Made by a program: the position numbers and the translations under genes | Notes under the pieces: generated by a model | Database searches by the model: none | What the model saw: the letters and a program-made list of their open reading frames with translations, nothing else | What the model was told of the DNA's origin: nothing | In this document: positions 9,328 through 17,971 of the stretch, one piece after another | Position numbering within the stretch: position 1 is the stretch's first letter | Layout of the letters: every line of letters starts with the position of its first letter | Assembly (NCBI RefSeq): GCF_018324685.1 | Contig: NZ_AP023354.1 | Coordinates: 6,096,426-6,160,425, forward strand | Origin: Actinocatenispora sera | GTDB lineage: Bacteria; Actinomycetota; Actinomycetes; Mycobacteriales; Micromonosporaceae | DNA length: 64,000 bases | Direction of reading: 5' to 3'

Positions 9328-10116
9328 TCACGCCGGTGGGGGCAGCGGGCGGCCGGCGCGGTGGCCGAGGCGGGCGGACAGGGCGTCGGCGCCGTCGCGG
9401 ACCACGTCGGTCAGCTTCGCCGCGCTCTCGTCAGTCCAGCGCAGCACCGGCACCGAGATGCTCATCGCCGCGACGACCTCACCCTCGTGATCGCGCACCG
9501 GCGCGGCCACGCAGGCCACGGCGTCGTTGGACTCGCACCGCTCGTACGCGATGCCGTTGGCCCGCACGGTGGCCAGGTGCCGGCCGAGCGCGGCGACCGA
9601 GGCGATGCTGTGGGGCGTCATCGAGGTCAGCGCGGCGCGGCGGGGATAGCGGGCGGCGAACGCGTCCGCCGGCAGCATGGCGAGCAGCAGCTTGCCCACC
9701 GCCGTACAGTGCGCGGGCAGCCGGCGGCCGACCGCGGAGACCATCCGGACCGGCTGGGTGCTGTCGACCTTGGCCACGTAGACGACCTCGGTGCCCTCCA
9801 GCACCGCCACGTGCACGGTCTCGTCGCAGCGGGCGGCCACCTCGCTGGCCGCCGCCTGGCCCTCCCGGGCCAGGTCGAGCTGCCCGGCGAACACCCCGCC
9901 GAGCTGGAAGACCCGCATGCCCAGCCGGAAGTGGCCGGGCCGGTCCGGCACCGTCGACAGGTAGTGCCGGTCGGTGAGGGTGTGCACCAGCTCGTGCACG
10001 GTGGTACGGGGCAGCCCGAGACGCGCGGTGATCTCCGGCGCGGTCAGCGTCTCGCCGTCCAGGAACAGTTCGAGGATGTCCAAGGCCCGGATCACTGCGG
10101 GCACCGCTCGCCCCAT
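9328..10116 (-). CDS. IclR family transcriptional regulator
   Basis: Regulator of 262 residues with a winged helix at 1-60 (LTAPEITARLGLPRTTVHELVHTL) and an IclR effector domain from about 75 (VVYVAKVDSTQPVRM; LPAHCTAVGKLLLAMLP; CVAAPVRDHEGEVVAAMSIS). It is transcribed against the transporter operon and divergently from the catabolic operon that starts at 10331. An 18-base sequence shared by the two operon promoters is its likely operator, and a related half-site (ttcacgataac, 10148-10158) lies just upstream of its own start, so autoregulation is plausible. Confidence 0.9.
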   Translation of the reverse strand: MGRAVPAVIRALDILELFLDGETLTAPEITARLGLPRTTVHELVHTLTDRHYLSTVPDRPGHFRLGMRVFQLGGVFAGQLDLAREGQAAASEVAARCDETVHVAVLEGTEVVYVAKVDSTQPVRMVSAVGRRLPAHCTAVGKLLLAMLPADAFAARYPRRAALTSMTPHSIASVAALGRHLATVRANGIAYERCESNDAVACVAAPVRDHEGEVVAAMSISVPVLRWTDESAAKLTDVVRDGADALSARLGHRAGRPLPPPA

Positions 10117-10192
10117 GCTTCACCCGTGTTTCTGCTGGTCGGTCTGTTCACGATAACCAAGTCACACCCGCGGCCCGCGGCGGCTCGGCTCC

Positions 10193-10256
10193 TTGACGGG
10201 ACGACCGCTCAGCCGTTAGCGTCCGATATATCGACTCTCATTCGTGTTATCGAACA
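10193..10256 (+). promoter_or_regulatory. Promoter and IclR-type operator of the catabolic operon
   Basis: TTGACG at 10193-10198 and TAGCGT at 10217-10222 make a plausible promoter with an 18-base spacer. Downstream, 10239-10256 (cattcgtgttatcgaaca) matches 16 of 18 bases of the transporter-operon operator at 6167-6184. A repressor bound here would lie just past the transcription start. Confidence 0.55.
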
Positions 10257-10330
10257 AAGGTAGCGCGTCTGTCCGCGGTCGCCGCGACCGCCGCGCGCAT
10301 GCTCGTAGCGATGCACCCAGGGATGTGACC

Positions 10331-11266
10331 GTGGAACGTACCCGAGCCTTCCTGCGCTCGATCGACCTGCCGGACAGCGATCCGGGCACGCCGCCGGACA
10401 GCCGGAAACGGTTCCCGGACGGCGCCCAGTACCGGGTGGAGATCCCCAGCGTCGAGGGACCCGAGGTACTGGAGGCCGTGCTCGCCGAGGCCGACAAGCG
10501 CGGCGTACCGGTACATCGCGTCTCCCAGGGCAGCGGCACCATGCTGCTCACCGACGCCGAGGTCGCGGCGATGGCCTCGACCGCGGCGGCCCGCTCGATC
10601 GAGGTCAGCCTGTTCACGCGGCCGCTGGCCGGCTGGGACACCGGAGCCGCCGCGAGCGCCAGCGGCGCCACCGCCCTCGCCACCCAGGCCCGCGGCACCG
10701 AGCAACTCGTGTACTGCCTGGAGGATCTGCGCCGGGCCGCCGAACTCGGCATCCGCAGCGTGCTGGTCACCGACCTCGGGGTGCTGCGGGTGGCGGCGCA
10801 GATGCGCGCCGCGGGCGAGCTGCCATCCGGGTTCGGGTTCAAGGTCAGCGTCCAGATGGGGCTGTCCAACCCGCCCGCCATCCAGCTCGCCGAGCAGCTC
10901 GGCGCAACCACCTACAACGTGCCGACCGACCTGTCGCTGCCCCAGCTGGCCGCGATCCGGGCGGCCGTCGACATCCCGCTGGACATCTACATCGAGTCGC
11001 CGGACGATCAGGGCGGCTTCGTCCGGCACTTCGAGATCGCCGAGATCGTGCGGGTCGCGGCGCCGGTCTATCTGAAGTTCGGCCTGCGCAACGCGCCCAA
11101 CATCTATCCCAGCGGCAGCCACCTGGCCCCGCTGGCGACCGCGCTCGGCGTCGAACGGGTACGGCGGGCCGAGATCGGCCTGGGCCTGCTCGCCCGGTAC
11201 GCGCCGGACGCGGTAGGTTCCACGCTGCCCGCGGCCGACCTGGCGGTGCCGGAGGTGGTGGCGTAG
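10331..11266 (+). CDS. Peptidase U32-like/TIM-barrel protein of unknown function
   Basis: Protein of 311 residues with an alternating beta-alpha pattern of a barrel: VPVHRVSQGSG, IEVSLFTRP, QLVYCLEDLRRAAELGI, FGFKVSVQMGLSNPPAIQLA, TYNVPTDLSLPQLAAI and VYLKFGLRNAPNIYPSGSHL. This recalls the U32 peptidase/collagenase-like family, but I see no assigned catalytic residues. The start is GTG at 10331 with AGGGA seven bases upstream; a long upstream extension is unlikely. The stop is directly followed by the ATG of the enolase-superfamily gene, so the two are translationally coupled. It probably handles an intermediate of the same sugar-acid pathway, which is inference. Confidence 0.7.
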   Translation: MERTRAFLRSIDLPDSDPGTPPDSRKRFPDGAQYRVEIPSVEGPEVLEAVLAEADKRGVPVHRVSQGSGTMLLTDAEVAAMASTAAARSIEVSLFTRPLAGWDTGAAASASGATALATQARGTEQLVYCLEDLRRAAELGIRSVLVTDLGVLRVAAQMRAAGELPSGFGFKVSVQMGLSNPPAIQLAEQLGATTYNVPTDLSLPQLAAIRAAVDIPLDIYIESPDDQGGFVRHFEIAEIVRVAAPVYLKFGLRNAPNIYPSGSHLAPLATALGVERVRRAEIGLGLLARYAPDAVGSTLPAADLAVPEVVA

Positions 11267-12415
11267 ATGAAGATCAGCGCGATCGACACGTACGTGCTCG
11301 GTACCCCGTGGCGCAACCTGACCTACGTGCAGGTCAGCACCGACGAGGGGCTGACCGGGGTGGGCGAGACCCGGATGCTGGGGCACACCCGGGCGCTGCT
11401 CGGCTACCTGGCCGAGGCGGCGCCGAAACACGTCCTCGGGCACGACCCGTTCGACATCGAAGCCCTGGTGCAGCGGATGAAGTACCGCGACTTCGGCCGG
11501 GCCGGCGAGATCGTCATGTCCGGCATCGCCTGCATCGAGATGGCCTGCTGGGACATCGTCGGCAAGGCGCTGAACCAGCCCGTCTGGCGGCTGCTCGGTG
11601 GCCTGGTCAACGACCGGATCAAGGCCTACGCCAACGGCTGGTACACGGTGGAACGCGAGCCGGAGGAGTTCCACGCCGCGGCCCGCCGGGTCGTCGAGCG
11701 CGGCTACCGGGCGCTCAAGGTCGACCCGTTCGGCCCGGGCAAGTGGGAGCTGACCCCGGCGGAGCGACGCCGCTCCATCGAACTGGTCGAGGCGGTCCGG
11801 GACGCGGTCGGGCCCGACGTCGAACTGCTGGTCGAGATGCACGGCCGGTTCACCGCCGCCGAGGCGGTCCGCATCGCCACCGCACTCGCCCCGTTCGACC
11901 CGGCCTGGGTGGAGGAGCCGGTACCGCCGGAGAACCTCGCCGCACTCGCGAGCGTGCACGACAAGGTGACGATCCCGGTCGCCACCGGTGAACGCATCCA
12001 CGACCGGATCGAGTTCCGCGAGCTGTTCGAGCGCCGCGCCGCCGACGTCATCCAGCCCGACATCGGGCACACCGGCGGCATCGGTGAGGTGCGCAAGCTC
12101 GCGGCCACCGCCGAGACCCACTTCATCCAGGTGGCGCCGCACAACGTCGGCGGGCCGGTACTCACCGCGGCCAACCTGCAGCTCGCCACCTGCACGCCCA
12201 ACTTCAAGATCCAGGAACACTTCAACGACTTCGCCGACGAGTTCGTCAAGGCCGCCGCGCCCGGCGTCCCCGAGGTCGTCGACGGGTACTTCACCGCGCC
12301 CACCGCACCGGGCCTCGGGGTGACGCTGAACCCGGAGTTCATCGCCGAGCACCCGCCCACCGAGGCCAACTTCGACCTGTACGCCGAGGGCTGGCAGTAC
12401 CGGGGCACCCGGTGA
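11267..12415 (+). CDS. Enolase-superfamily sugar-acid dehydratase (mandelate racemase type)
   Basis: Enzyme of 382 residues resembling galactonate/gluconate dehydratases. After the capping domain the barrel shows ALKVDPFGPGKW with a catalytic lysine position, VELLVEMHGRF (first metal-ligand strand), DPAWVEEPVPPEN (second ligand, Glu), ATGERIH (third ligand region), DIGHTGGIGEVRKLA and the late QVAPHNVGGPV with the general-acid/base histidine of the family. It would abstract the proton alpha to a carboxylate and eliminate water to give a 2-keto-3-deoxy sugar acid. GGAGGTGG upstream and abutment with the U32-like gene indicate an operon. Confidence 0.88.
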   Translation: MKISAIDTYVLGTPWRNLTYVQVSTDEGLTGVGETRMLGHTRALLGYLAEAAPKHVLGHDPFDIEALVQRMKYRDFGRAGEIVMSGIACIEMACWDIVGKALNQPVWRLLGGLVNDRIKAYANGWYTVEREPEEFHAAARRVVERGYRALKVDPFGPGKWELTPAERRRSIELVEAVRDAVGPDVELLVEMHGRFTAAEAVRIATALAPFDPAWVEEPVPPENLAALASVHDKVTIPVATGERIHDRIEFRELFERRAADVIQPDIGHTGGIGEVRKLAATAETHFIQVAPHNVGGPVLTAANLQLATCTPNFKIQEHFNDFADEFVKAAAPGVPEVVDGYFTAPTAPGLGVTLNPEFIAEHPPTEANFDLYAEGWQYRGTR

Positions 12416-12530
12416 GCGCGGGTCCGCGCGGCGTCGGGCGGGTGCCGGATCGGCGGGCCGTGCCCGTAGCCCCGGTCACCGGCCGCTCCGCCGCCGGCAC
12501 CGTGATTGCCGCCCGCGTGGCGGTGGCGCC

Positions 12531-13538
12531 GTGAGTACGGTCTGGCTGGATGCGCCGGGCGCGCTGCGGATGGTCGACAGCCAGCCACCCGAGCCGATGG
12601 CCGGCGAGGCGGTCGTGCGGGTCGGCTACGCCGGTATCTGCGGCTCGGACCGGGAGATGTTCGCCGGCACCCGGCCCGCGCCGTACGTGCGCTACCCCGT
12701 CGTACCCGGGCACGAGTGGTCCGGCACGGTGGCCGCGGTGGGCGCCGGTGTCGACGCGGACCTGGTCGGTCGCAAGGTCGTCGGCGAGGGGTTCCGCAAC
12801 TGCCAGGTGTGCGCCGCCTGCCGCCGCGGCGACGCCAACCTGTGCGCCGCCCCGTACGCCGAGACCGGGTTCACCGAGCCGGGCGCCTGGTCCGACTGGT
12901 TGCGGCTGCCGGCCCGGCTGCTGCACGCCCTGCCGGCCGACGCGGACCTGCGAGCCGCCGCCGGCCTGGAACCCGCCGCCTGCGTCGCCGCGGCCTGCCT
13001 GGCCGCGGCGGTGGTACCGGGTGAGCGCGTCGCCGTGGTCGGCGGCGGGATGCTGGGCCTGCTCGCCGTCCAGCTGCTGCGCGCCGCCGGCCCGGCCGAA
13101 CTGGTCGTCGTGCACCCGACGACGCAGCGCGCCGCGCTGGCGGCCGCGTGCGGCGCGGACGACGTGGTCACCGTCGACGCCGCGACCCGGCTCACCGGCC
13201 GGTTCGACGCGGTACTGGAGACGGCCGGCGCTGCCGGCGCCGCGCACCAGGCGGTCACGCTGACCCGGCGCGGTGGCCGGACCGTGCTCGCCGGGCTGCC
13301 CAGCGGCGCCGACACGCCGCTGGTACCGGCGGAGCTGGTCACCGCGAAGGCGACGATCCACACCGTGTTCGGCGCCCCGCCGCGGGCCTGGACGCACGCA
13401 GTCGCCGCGTTCACCGCCGGCATCCTCGACCCCGGCCGGCTGGTCACCCACGAGCTCGCACTGACCGACGTGGCGGACGCGTTCGGCCTGCTCGCCGAGC
13501 GGCGCGACGACGTGCTGAAGGTGCTGCTGCACCCCTGA
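12531..13538 (+). CDS. Zinc-dependent medium-chain alcohol/polyol dehydrogenase
   Basis: Dehydrogenase of 335 residues. Catalytic zinc ligands are suggested by GICGSDREMF (Cys) and GHEWSG (His-Glu). The structural zinc lobe has four cysteines in NCQVCAACRRGDANLC. The Rossmann motif is VAVVGGGMLGLLAVQLL. It resembles L-threonine, sorbitol or galactitol-1-phosphate dehydrogenases. It lies 115 bases after the dehydratase gene and likely belongs to the same IclR-controlled catabolic unit, oxidising a sugar, sugar acid or aldehyde intermediate. The start is GTG; ribosome-site support is weak. Confidence 0.88.
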   Translation: MSTVWLDAPGALRMVDSQPPEPMAGEAVVRVGYAGICGSDREMFAGTRPAPYVRYPVVPGHEWSGTVAAVGAGVDADLVGRKVVGEGFRNCQVCAACRRGDANLCAAPYAETGFTEPGAWSDWLRLPARLLHALPADADLRAAAGLEPAACVAAACLAAAVVPGERVAVVGGGMLGLLAVQLLRAAGPAELVVVHPTTQRAALAAACGADDVVTVDAATRLTGRFDAVLETAGAAGAAHQAVTLTRRGGRTVLAGLPSGADTPLVPAELVTAKATIHTVFGAPPRAWTHAVAAFTAGILDPGRLVTHELALTDVADAFGLLAERRDDVLKVLLHP

Positions 13539-13551
13539 TCCGGTGCCCGCA

Positions 13552-13591
13552 GCGTGCTGCGGGTAGCCCGCGCGGGCTACCCGCAGCACGC
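13552..13591. terminator. Bidirectional terminator hairpin
   Basis: Perfect palindrome with 20-base arms and no spacer (left arm gcgtgctgcgggtagcccgc). It lies between the convergent ends of the dehydrogenase gene (13538) and the secreted-protein gene (13594), so it can stop transcription from both sides. Confidence 0.9.
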
Positions 13592-13593
13592 CC

Positions 13594-14718
13594 TCAGGTG
13601 AGCACCCGCGGGCCGACCTTGAAGATGCCCAGCATGTCGTGGATGGCCGGGCCGGTCGACTGGTTCGCCTGGGTCGTCATGAACGACGTCTCGGCGCCCA
13701 CCCAGCCGCGGAACCGCCCGGCGTCGTCGATGACCTGCAGCGACGGCTTGACGTGCGAATTCTTCTGGTAACAGCTCTGCTTGTGCGTCTTGCCGTCCCA
13801 CGCCAGGCAGCGGAACCAGTGCTCGGTCGCGTCCCGCCGGTCGCCGCCGAAGTGCGCCAGGTAGTAGTTGACGGTGGCGCTGTGCGCGCTGTCCCCCGGC
13901 GGGAACGCCGTGCAGCCGTTACCCGGATCGGACTTGCTGGCCGAGCCCAGGCACCGGCCGTCCGCGCACTGCTGGAACGCGCGCAGGTCGTAGGCGCTCG
14001 GGCCGCCGCTGAGCTTGCCGGCCACGATGCCGTTGAACCGATACGCGTACTTGACCCGGTTGGCCGGCTGCATCAGCGTGGCCGCGCTGGCGTTGGCGTC
14101 GAGGCTCGCGCTGGACCCGAACGCGTAGCCGGAGGTGGCGGTGTAGCCACGGCCCACGCCGTTCCAGACCAGCTGCACCAGGCTGCCGTCGGTCGACCCG
14201 TTCGACTTCTGGATCCGGCCGACCGTCCACTTCTCCTGCACGTACCCGCTGCCGCTGGGCCAGGCGACGGTCAGCGCCGAGCCGCTCAGCGCGTACTTGC
14301 CGGCAACGGTCTCGGTCGCTCCGGTCAGGAACCGCTTCATCGTCTGCGCGTAGCACCTCGTCGCGCCGCAGCCCGACGCCAGCACCGGCGTGTCCACCCG
14401 GATGTCGCGCTTGTTGGTCTGGTTCCAGCGCCACCACGTGCCGGTGACGGTGCCGTTCGACGGGTGGAAGACGTAGTAGCCCAGGCGCATCCAGTTCGTC
14501 GTGGTGTTGGCCTTGAATGAGCCGACACTGACCACGAAGTTCGCCTTGCCGCCGGGCAGGCCCTGCGCGGCCGCACTGGTGCGCTGCGTACCGGTGTCCA
14601 GCGGGGCGCGCTGCGCGCCGGCACTGGCCGGCAGCAGCGCGACCCCGACAAGCACCGCGGCTGCCCCGGCGACGACCCCGGCGACCGCCCTGGTCCGCCG
14701 GCTGATCGCTGTCCTCAT
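13594..14718 (-). CDS. Secreted protein of unknown function
   Basis: Protein of 374 residues with a Sec signal peptide (MRTAISRRTRAVAGVVAGAA, then a hydrophobic core and a cleavage region near SAGAQ). The mature part is rich in Trp, Tyr, Ser and Gly and has cysteines that could pair (CGATRC; CADGRC; CTAFPPG; CLAWDG; CYQKN). Strings such as TGTWWRWNQTNKRDIRVDT, VQLVWNGVGRGYTATSGYAF and DGKTHKQSC suggest a beta-rich extracellular domain. I recognise no enzyme family. ATG at 14718 is chosen because GGGAGGGG lies upstream and the signal peptide begins there. Confidence 0.75.
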   Translation of the reverse strand: MRTAISRRTRAVAGVVAGAAAVLVGVALLPASAGAQRAPLDTGTQRTSAAAQGLPGGKANFVVSVGSFKANTTTNWMRLGYYVFHPSNGTVTGTWWRWNQTNKRDIRVDTPVLASGCGATRCYAQTMKRFLTGATETVAGKYALSGSALTVAWPSGSGYVQEKWTVGRIQKSNGSTDGSLVQLVWNGVGRGYTATSGYAFGSSASLDANASAATLMQPANRVKYAYRFNGIVAGKLSGGPSAYDLRAFQQCADGRCLGSASKSDPGNGCTAFPPGDSAHSATVNYYLAHFGGDRRDATEHWFRCLAWDGKTHKQSCYQKNSHVKPSLQVIDDAGRFRGWVGAETSFMTTQANQSTGPAIHDMLGIFKVGPRVLT

Positions 14719-14876
14719 CTGCCCAACCCCTCCCAGCGCGGACATTCCACGCACCGATGTGACGCACAGGGTCGCATACCGATGCTCGTGTCGTGGCGGG
14801 CGCGCGCCAGACGCCGACCGGGCTGTCGGCGACCGTTCACCGGCCTGTGCGTCCATGCCGCCGGCCGCCGCAGGTG

Positions 14877-15791
14877 TCAGGTCGTCCAGTGGCGGAGTTT
14901 GTCGGGGTTGCGGATGACCCAGATGTGCCGGATCCGGTCGTCGACCACGTCGAACGCGAACACCGTGACGGTGACGCCGTCCCGGTCGACGACCAGGCCG
15001 GGCGCCCCGTTGACGGTACGTTCGTGCAGCGTGGTGCCGTGATCCTTGCGGCGGGCGAGCCCGATCCAGGCGCGGGCGATCCGGTCACCGCCCTCGATCG
15101 GGTCCCGGAACGTGACCGCGTTGCCGCCGCTGTCGGCGATCGCCACCGCATCCGGATCGAGCAGGCCGACCAGCGCATCGATGTCCTGCGCCTCCCACGC
15201 CTGCCGGAAGCTGCGGACCACCTCGGCGTGCCGGGCGGCCGGTGCCGGCGTGGCGCGCGCGCTCACCAGCCGGTGCCGGGCGGAGGAGGCCAGCTTGCGG
15301 CAGGCGGCCGGGCTGCGGCCGACGATGTCGGCCACCTCGACGAACGAGTAGCGGAACACGTCGTGCAGGATGAACGCGACCCGCTCCGCCGGCGTCATCG
15401 CGTCGAGAACGACGAGGAACGCCATGTTCACCGACTCGTCCAGGCTGACCCGATCGGCCGGATCGAGCGCGCCGTCGGGTGTGCCCAGCACCGCGTCGGG
15501 CAACGGTTCGGGGATCCATTCGCCGACGTAGCGTTCCCGCCGCATCCGGGCCGAGCCGAGCAGGTTGAGGCAGATCCGGCTGGCGACGGTGGTCAGCCAG
15601 GCGCCGGGCGAGTCGATCGCGGCGCGCTCCGCGGCCGCCAGCGCGTACCAGCGGGCATACGTCTCCTGCACCACGTCCTCGGCCTCGGCCAGCGACCCGA
15701 GCAGCCGGTACGCCACGTTGATCAGCTGGCGCCGCTCGGCCATCACCGCGTCCAGGCTCGGATCGCCGCCCGGCTCGCCTTCGCCGCTCAC
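14877..15791 (-). CDS. ECF41-type RNA polymerase sigma factor (SigJ-like)
   Basis: Sigma factor of 304 residues with region 2 (EAEDVVQETYARWYALA), region 4 (VAFILHDVFRYSFVEVADIV, then SPAACRKLASSARHRL) and a C-terminal SnoaL-like extension of about 100 residues (QDIDALVGLLDPDAVAIADS, then FRDPIEGGDRIARAW). In ECF41 sigma factors this fused domain replaces a separate anti-sigma factor and controls activity. The start is GTG at 15791 behind GGGAGGG; the longer frame upstream has no coding look. It is divergent from a LUD-domain gene, which may be a target, since ECF41 factors usually regulate a neighbouring gene. Confidence 0.9.
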   Translation of the reverse strand: MSGEGEPGGDPSLDAVMAERRQLINVAYRLLGSLAEAEDVVQETYARWYALAAAERAAIDSPGAWLTTVASRICLNLLGSARMRRERYVGEWIPEPLPDAVLGTPDGALDPADRVSLDESVNMAFLVVLDAMTPAERVAFILHDVFRYSFVEVADIVGRSPAACRKLASSARHRLVSARATPAPAARHAEVVRSFRQAWEAQDIDALVGLLDPDAVAIADSGGNAVTFRDPIEGGDRIARAWIGLARRKDHGTTLHERTVNGAPGLVVDRDGVTVTVFAFDVVDDRIRHIWVIRNPDKLRHWTT

Positions 15792-15943
15792 TCCGTCACC
15801 CTCCCCGCCTCTCACCCGGTACGACCGGACAGCCGGCCGAAGTGTGAGGTGGCGCGCGTCGGCCTCACATCCGGCGGGCCTGTCTTGTCGGACCGGTGGC
15901 GGTGAACCTGCCACCCACGATCGACCAGCAATCCGGAGACGAC

Positions 15944-16573
15944 ATGACGATTCCGACATCGACCACCTCGTTCGCCGAACCGGCCACGGCGCAACGGCTG
16001 GAGCGGGCGGCCGCGGCGCTGCGCGCGCACGGCTTCTCGGTGGAGATCCTCGACACCCTGGCCGAGGCGCGTACCCGGGTCCCGGACCTGATCCCGGCCG
16101 GCGCGAGCGTGTTCACCGGGGCCAGCGAGACGCTGCGGCTGTCCGGCATCGAGGACGACATCAACGCCAGCGGCCGTTACGACGCGCTCAAGCCACGAGG
16201 GTTGGCGATGGACCGCGCCACCGAGGCCGATGCGATCCGGCGGATGTTCGCGTCCCCCGACGTCGAGATCGGCAGCGTCGCCGCGGTCACCGAGACCGGC
16301 TCGGTGGTGATCGCGTCCGGCAGCGGCTCCCAGCTGCCCGGCTACGCCGGCGGCGCGGCCCGGGCGATCTGGATCGTCGGCGCGCAGAAGGTGGTACCGG
16401 ATCTGCCGTCGGCGCTGCGCCGGGTCGAGGAGCACTGCCTGCCGCTGGAGAACGAGCGCGCGATGCGGGTCTACGGCATGCCGAGCGCGATCACCCGGCT
16501 GCTCGTGCTCAACGCCGAGTACCAGCCCGAGCGCGGCACCGTGCTGCTGCTGCGCGAGGCCGTCGGGTTCTGA
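15944..16573 (+). CDS. LUD-domain protein (LutC/YkgG-like)
   Basis: Protein of 209 residues with the LUD (DUF162) fold of lactate-utilisation proteins: LDTLAEARTRVPDLIPAGAS, FTGASETLRLSGIEDDI, VAAVTETGSVVIASGSGSQL, RAIWIVGAQKVVPDL. It lacks the iron-sulfur domains of LutB. Related stand-alone proteins take part in lactate oxidation or are uncharacterised. ATG at 15944 is supported by GGAGA upstream. It is divergent from the ECF41 sigma factor, 152 bases between the starts. Confidence 0.8.
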   Translation: MTIPTSTTSFAEPATAQRLERAAAALRAHGFSVEILDTLAEARTRVPDLIPAGASVFTGASETLRLSGIEDDINASGRYDALKPRGLAMDRATEADAIRRMFASPDVEIGSVAAVTETGSVVIASGSGSQLPGYAGGAARAIWIVGAQKVVPDLPSALRRVEEHCLPLENERAMRVYGMPSAITRLLVLNAEYQPERGTVLLLREAVGF

Positions 16574-16598
16574 ACCGCGGTGGGCCGGCACGGGCCGG

Positions 16599-16982
16599 TC
16601 AGCGCGCGTCCTGCGGGTACCAGCGCAGCTCGATCGTGTTGCCGTCCGGGTCCCGGACGTAGATCGACTGCGCGTCCCCGCGCGCGCCGTACCGGCCGAC
16701 CGGGCCCTCCAGCACGGTGAACGTGCCGGAGTCGATGATCTCCTCCCAGTCCACCGGATCCACCACCAGGCAGAAGTGGTCCACATTGGACTCCGTCCGG
16801 GGGCGGTGCAGCAGGTCGATGATCGTGCTCTCGTTGACCCGCACGGACGGGAATGGCACCTCGCCGCGCCGCCACTCCGCCACCCGCACCGGCGCCAACC
16901 CCAGCGGTCCGCAGTAGAACGCCAGCGACCGCTCGACGTCGCCGACGTTGAGTACCAGATGGTCGAACGCCTTCACCCGCAT
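16599..16982 (-). CDS. VOC-family (glyoxalase/dioxygenase-like) protein
   Basis: Protein of 127 residues with two beta-alpha-beta-beta-beta modules: FDHLVLNVGDVERSLAFYCG at the start, NVDHFCLVV in the middle and SIYVRDPDGNTIELRWYP at the end. Metal ligands are suggested by His in FDHLVL, His in VDHFCL and Glu in IELRWY. The family includes glyoxalases, fosfomycin-resistance and bleomycin-binding proteins; the substrate is unknown. The ATG is chosen because GGGGG precedes it and the fold begins at once. Confidence 0.85.
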   Translation of the reverse strand: MRVKAFDHLVLNVGDVERSLAFYCGPLGLAPVRVAEWRRGEVPFPSVRVNESTIIDLLHRPRTESNVDHFCLVVDPVDWEEIIDSGTFTVLEGPVGRYGARGDAQSIYVRDPDGNTIELRWYPQDAR

Positions 16983-17151
16983 CGACTGCCCCCTTCGTCG
17001 CGATCCACGGATCGTAGGCCACTGGGCCCTCCTCGTCGGTGGTGTCCTGCGAGAAGCATCCTCCCGGCGGTGCGCGCCGAGCGGCAGAGTGCCGGCACCC
17101 AGATCCCGGCTGAGCACCCGGGCCCGGGCCGCACTACCCAGAAGCGGCGCG

Positions 17152-17772
17152 CTAGTGATCCAGGCGCGGCCAGCGCCGGAGGATCCGCGTGGACGCGTGG
17201 CCACCGACGACGAGCAGCAGCAACGGGAGATAGCTCAACGCCGGGACGAGCACCGAGAGCAGCAACGCGACCCCGTCCACCACGGCGTCGACCGCCGCGG
17301 GGATCACGCTCGGCCGGAGCGGCGAACCCGGCGGCCGCTGCCGGCGGACCGCCGCCGCGAGCAGCGCCAGCAGGGCGGAGCTGACCAGCAGCGCCCCGAT
17401 GTAGAGGATCTTCGTCGCGACCTGGTCGCCGGTCGCCGCCAGCAACGCGGTCGGGAACGGCAGGAACACGATCGTCAGCGCCCACGCGAGCAGGCACCAG
17501 AAGAGGTCGACCCGGTCATCGACCGCACCGCGCACGATCTGGTGCTGGGCCCGCCACAGCCGGGCGATGACCACGAAGCTGAGCGCGAAGGCGGCGAACC
17601 TGCCGGCGTGCTCCCGGACCACCTGCCAGACCGCGTCGCCGCTTTCCAGCTCGCCGGCCAGATCGACCAGCGGCAGGACGAGCAGGGTGAGCGCGATGGC
17701 CACGGCCGCGTCGACGAAGGTCAGCAGCCGATCGAGGTCACGGCTGCGTTCGATCGAATCCGGCGATACCAC
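17152..17772 (-). CDS. TMEM175-like (DUF1211) membrane protein, putative potassium channel subunit
   Basis: Integral membrane protein of 206 residues with about six hydrophobic segments. The first helix, RLLTFVDAAVAIALTLLVLP, corresponds to the RxxxFSD signature helix of TMEM175 proteins, with F-V-D in place of F-S-D. Bacterial members form tetrameric potassium channels from single six-helix repeats, which is the length seen here. The changed signature leaves ion selectivity unsure. GTG start with AGGG upstream. Confidence 0.75.
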   Translation of the reverse strand: MVSPDSIERSRDLDRLLTFVDAAVAIALTLLVLPLVDLAGELESGDAVWQVVREHAGRFAAFALSFVVIARLWRAQHQIVRGAVDDRVDLFWCLLAWALTIVFLPFPTALLAATGDQVATKILYIGALLVSSALLALLAAAVRRQRPPGSPLRPSVIPAAVDAVVDGVALLLSVLVPALSYLPLLLLVVGGHASTRILRRWPRLDH

Positions 17773-17971
17773 GCCGAAACCCTACCGTAGCCAGCCCGAA
17801 CGGCCCCGGTCCGCAGCCGGCGGCACGCGCACGTGTCGGCCCCGCACGGTGCGCCCCGGCCCCTCGCCGCCCGAGCCCGCCCGCCCGGTACCGAGGCCGC
17901 CCCGGCGCCGGCCCGTACGGTGTGATTCTTGCCCCGGTCGCAGGCGGCCGAGGGCCGGTTAGGCTCTGCGG

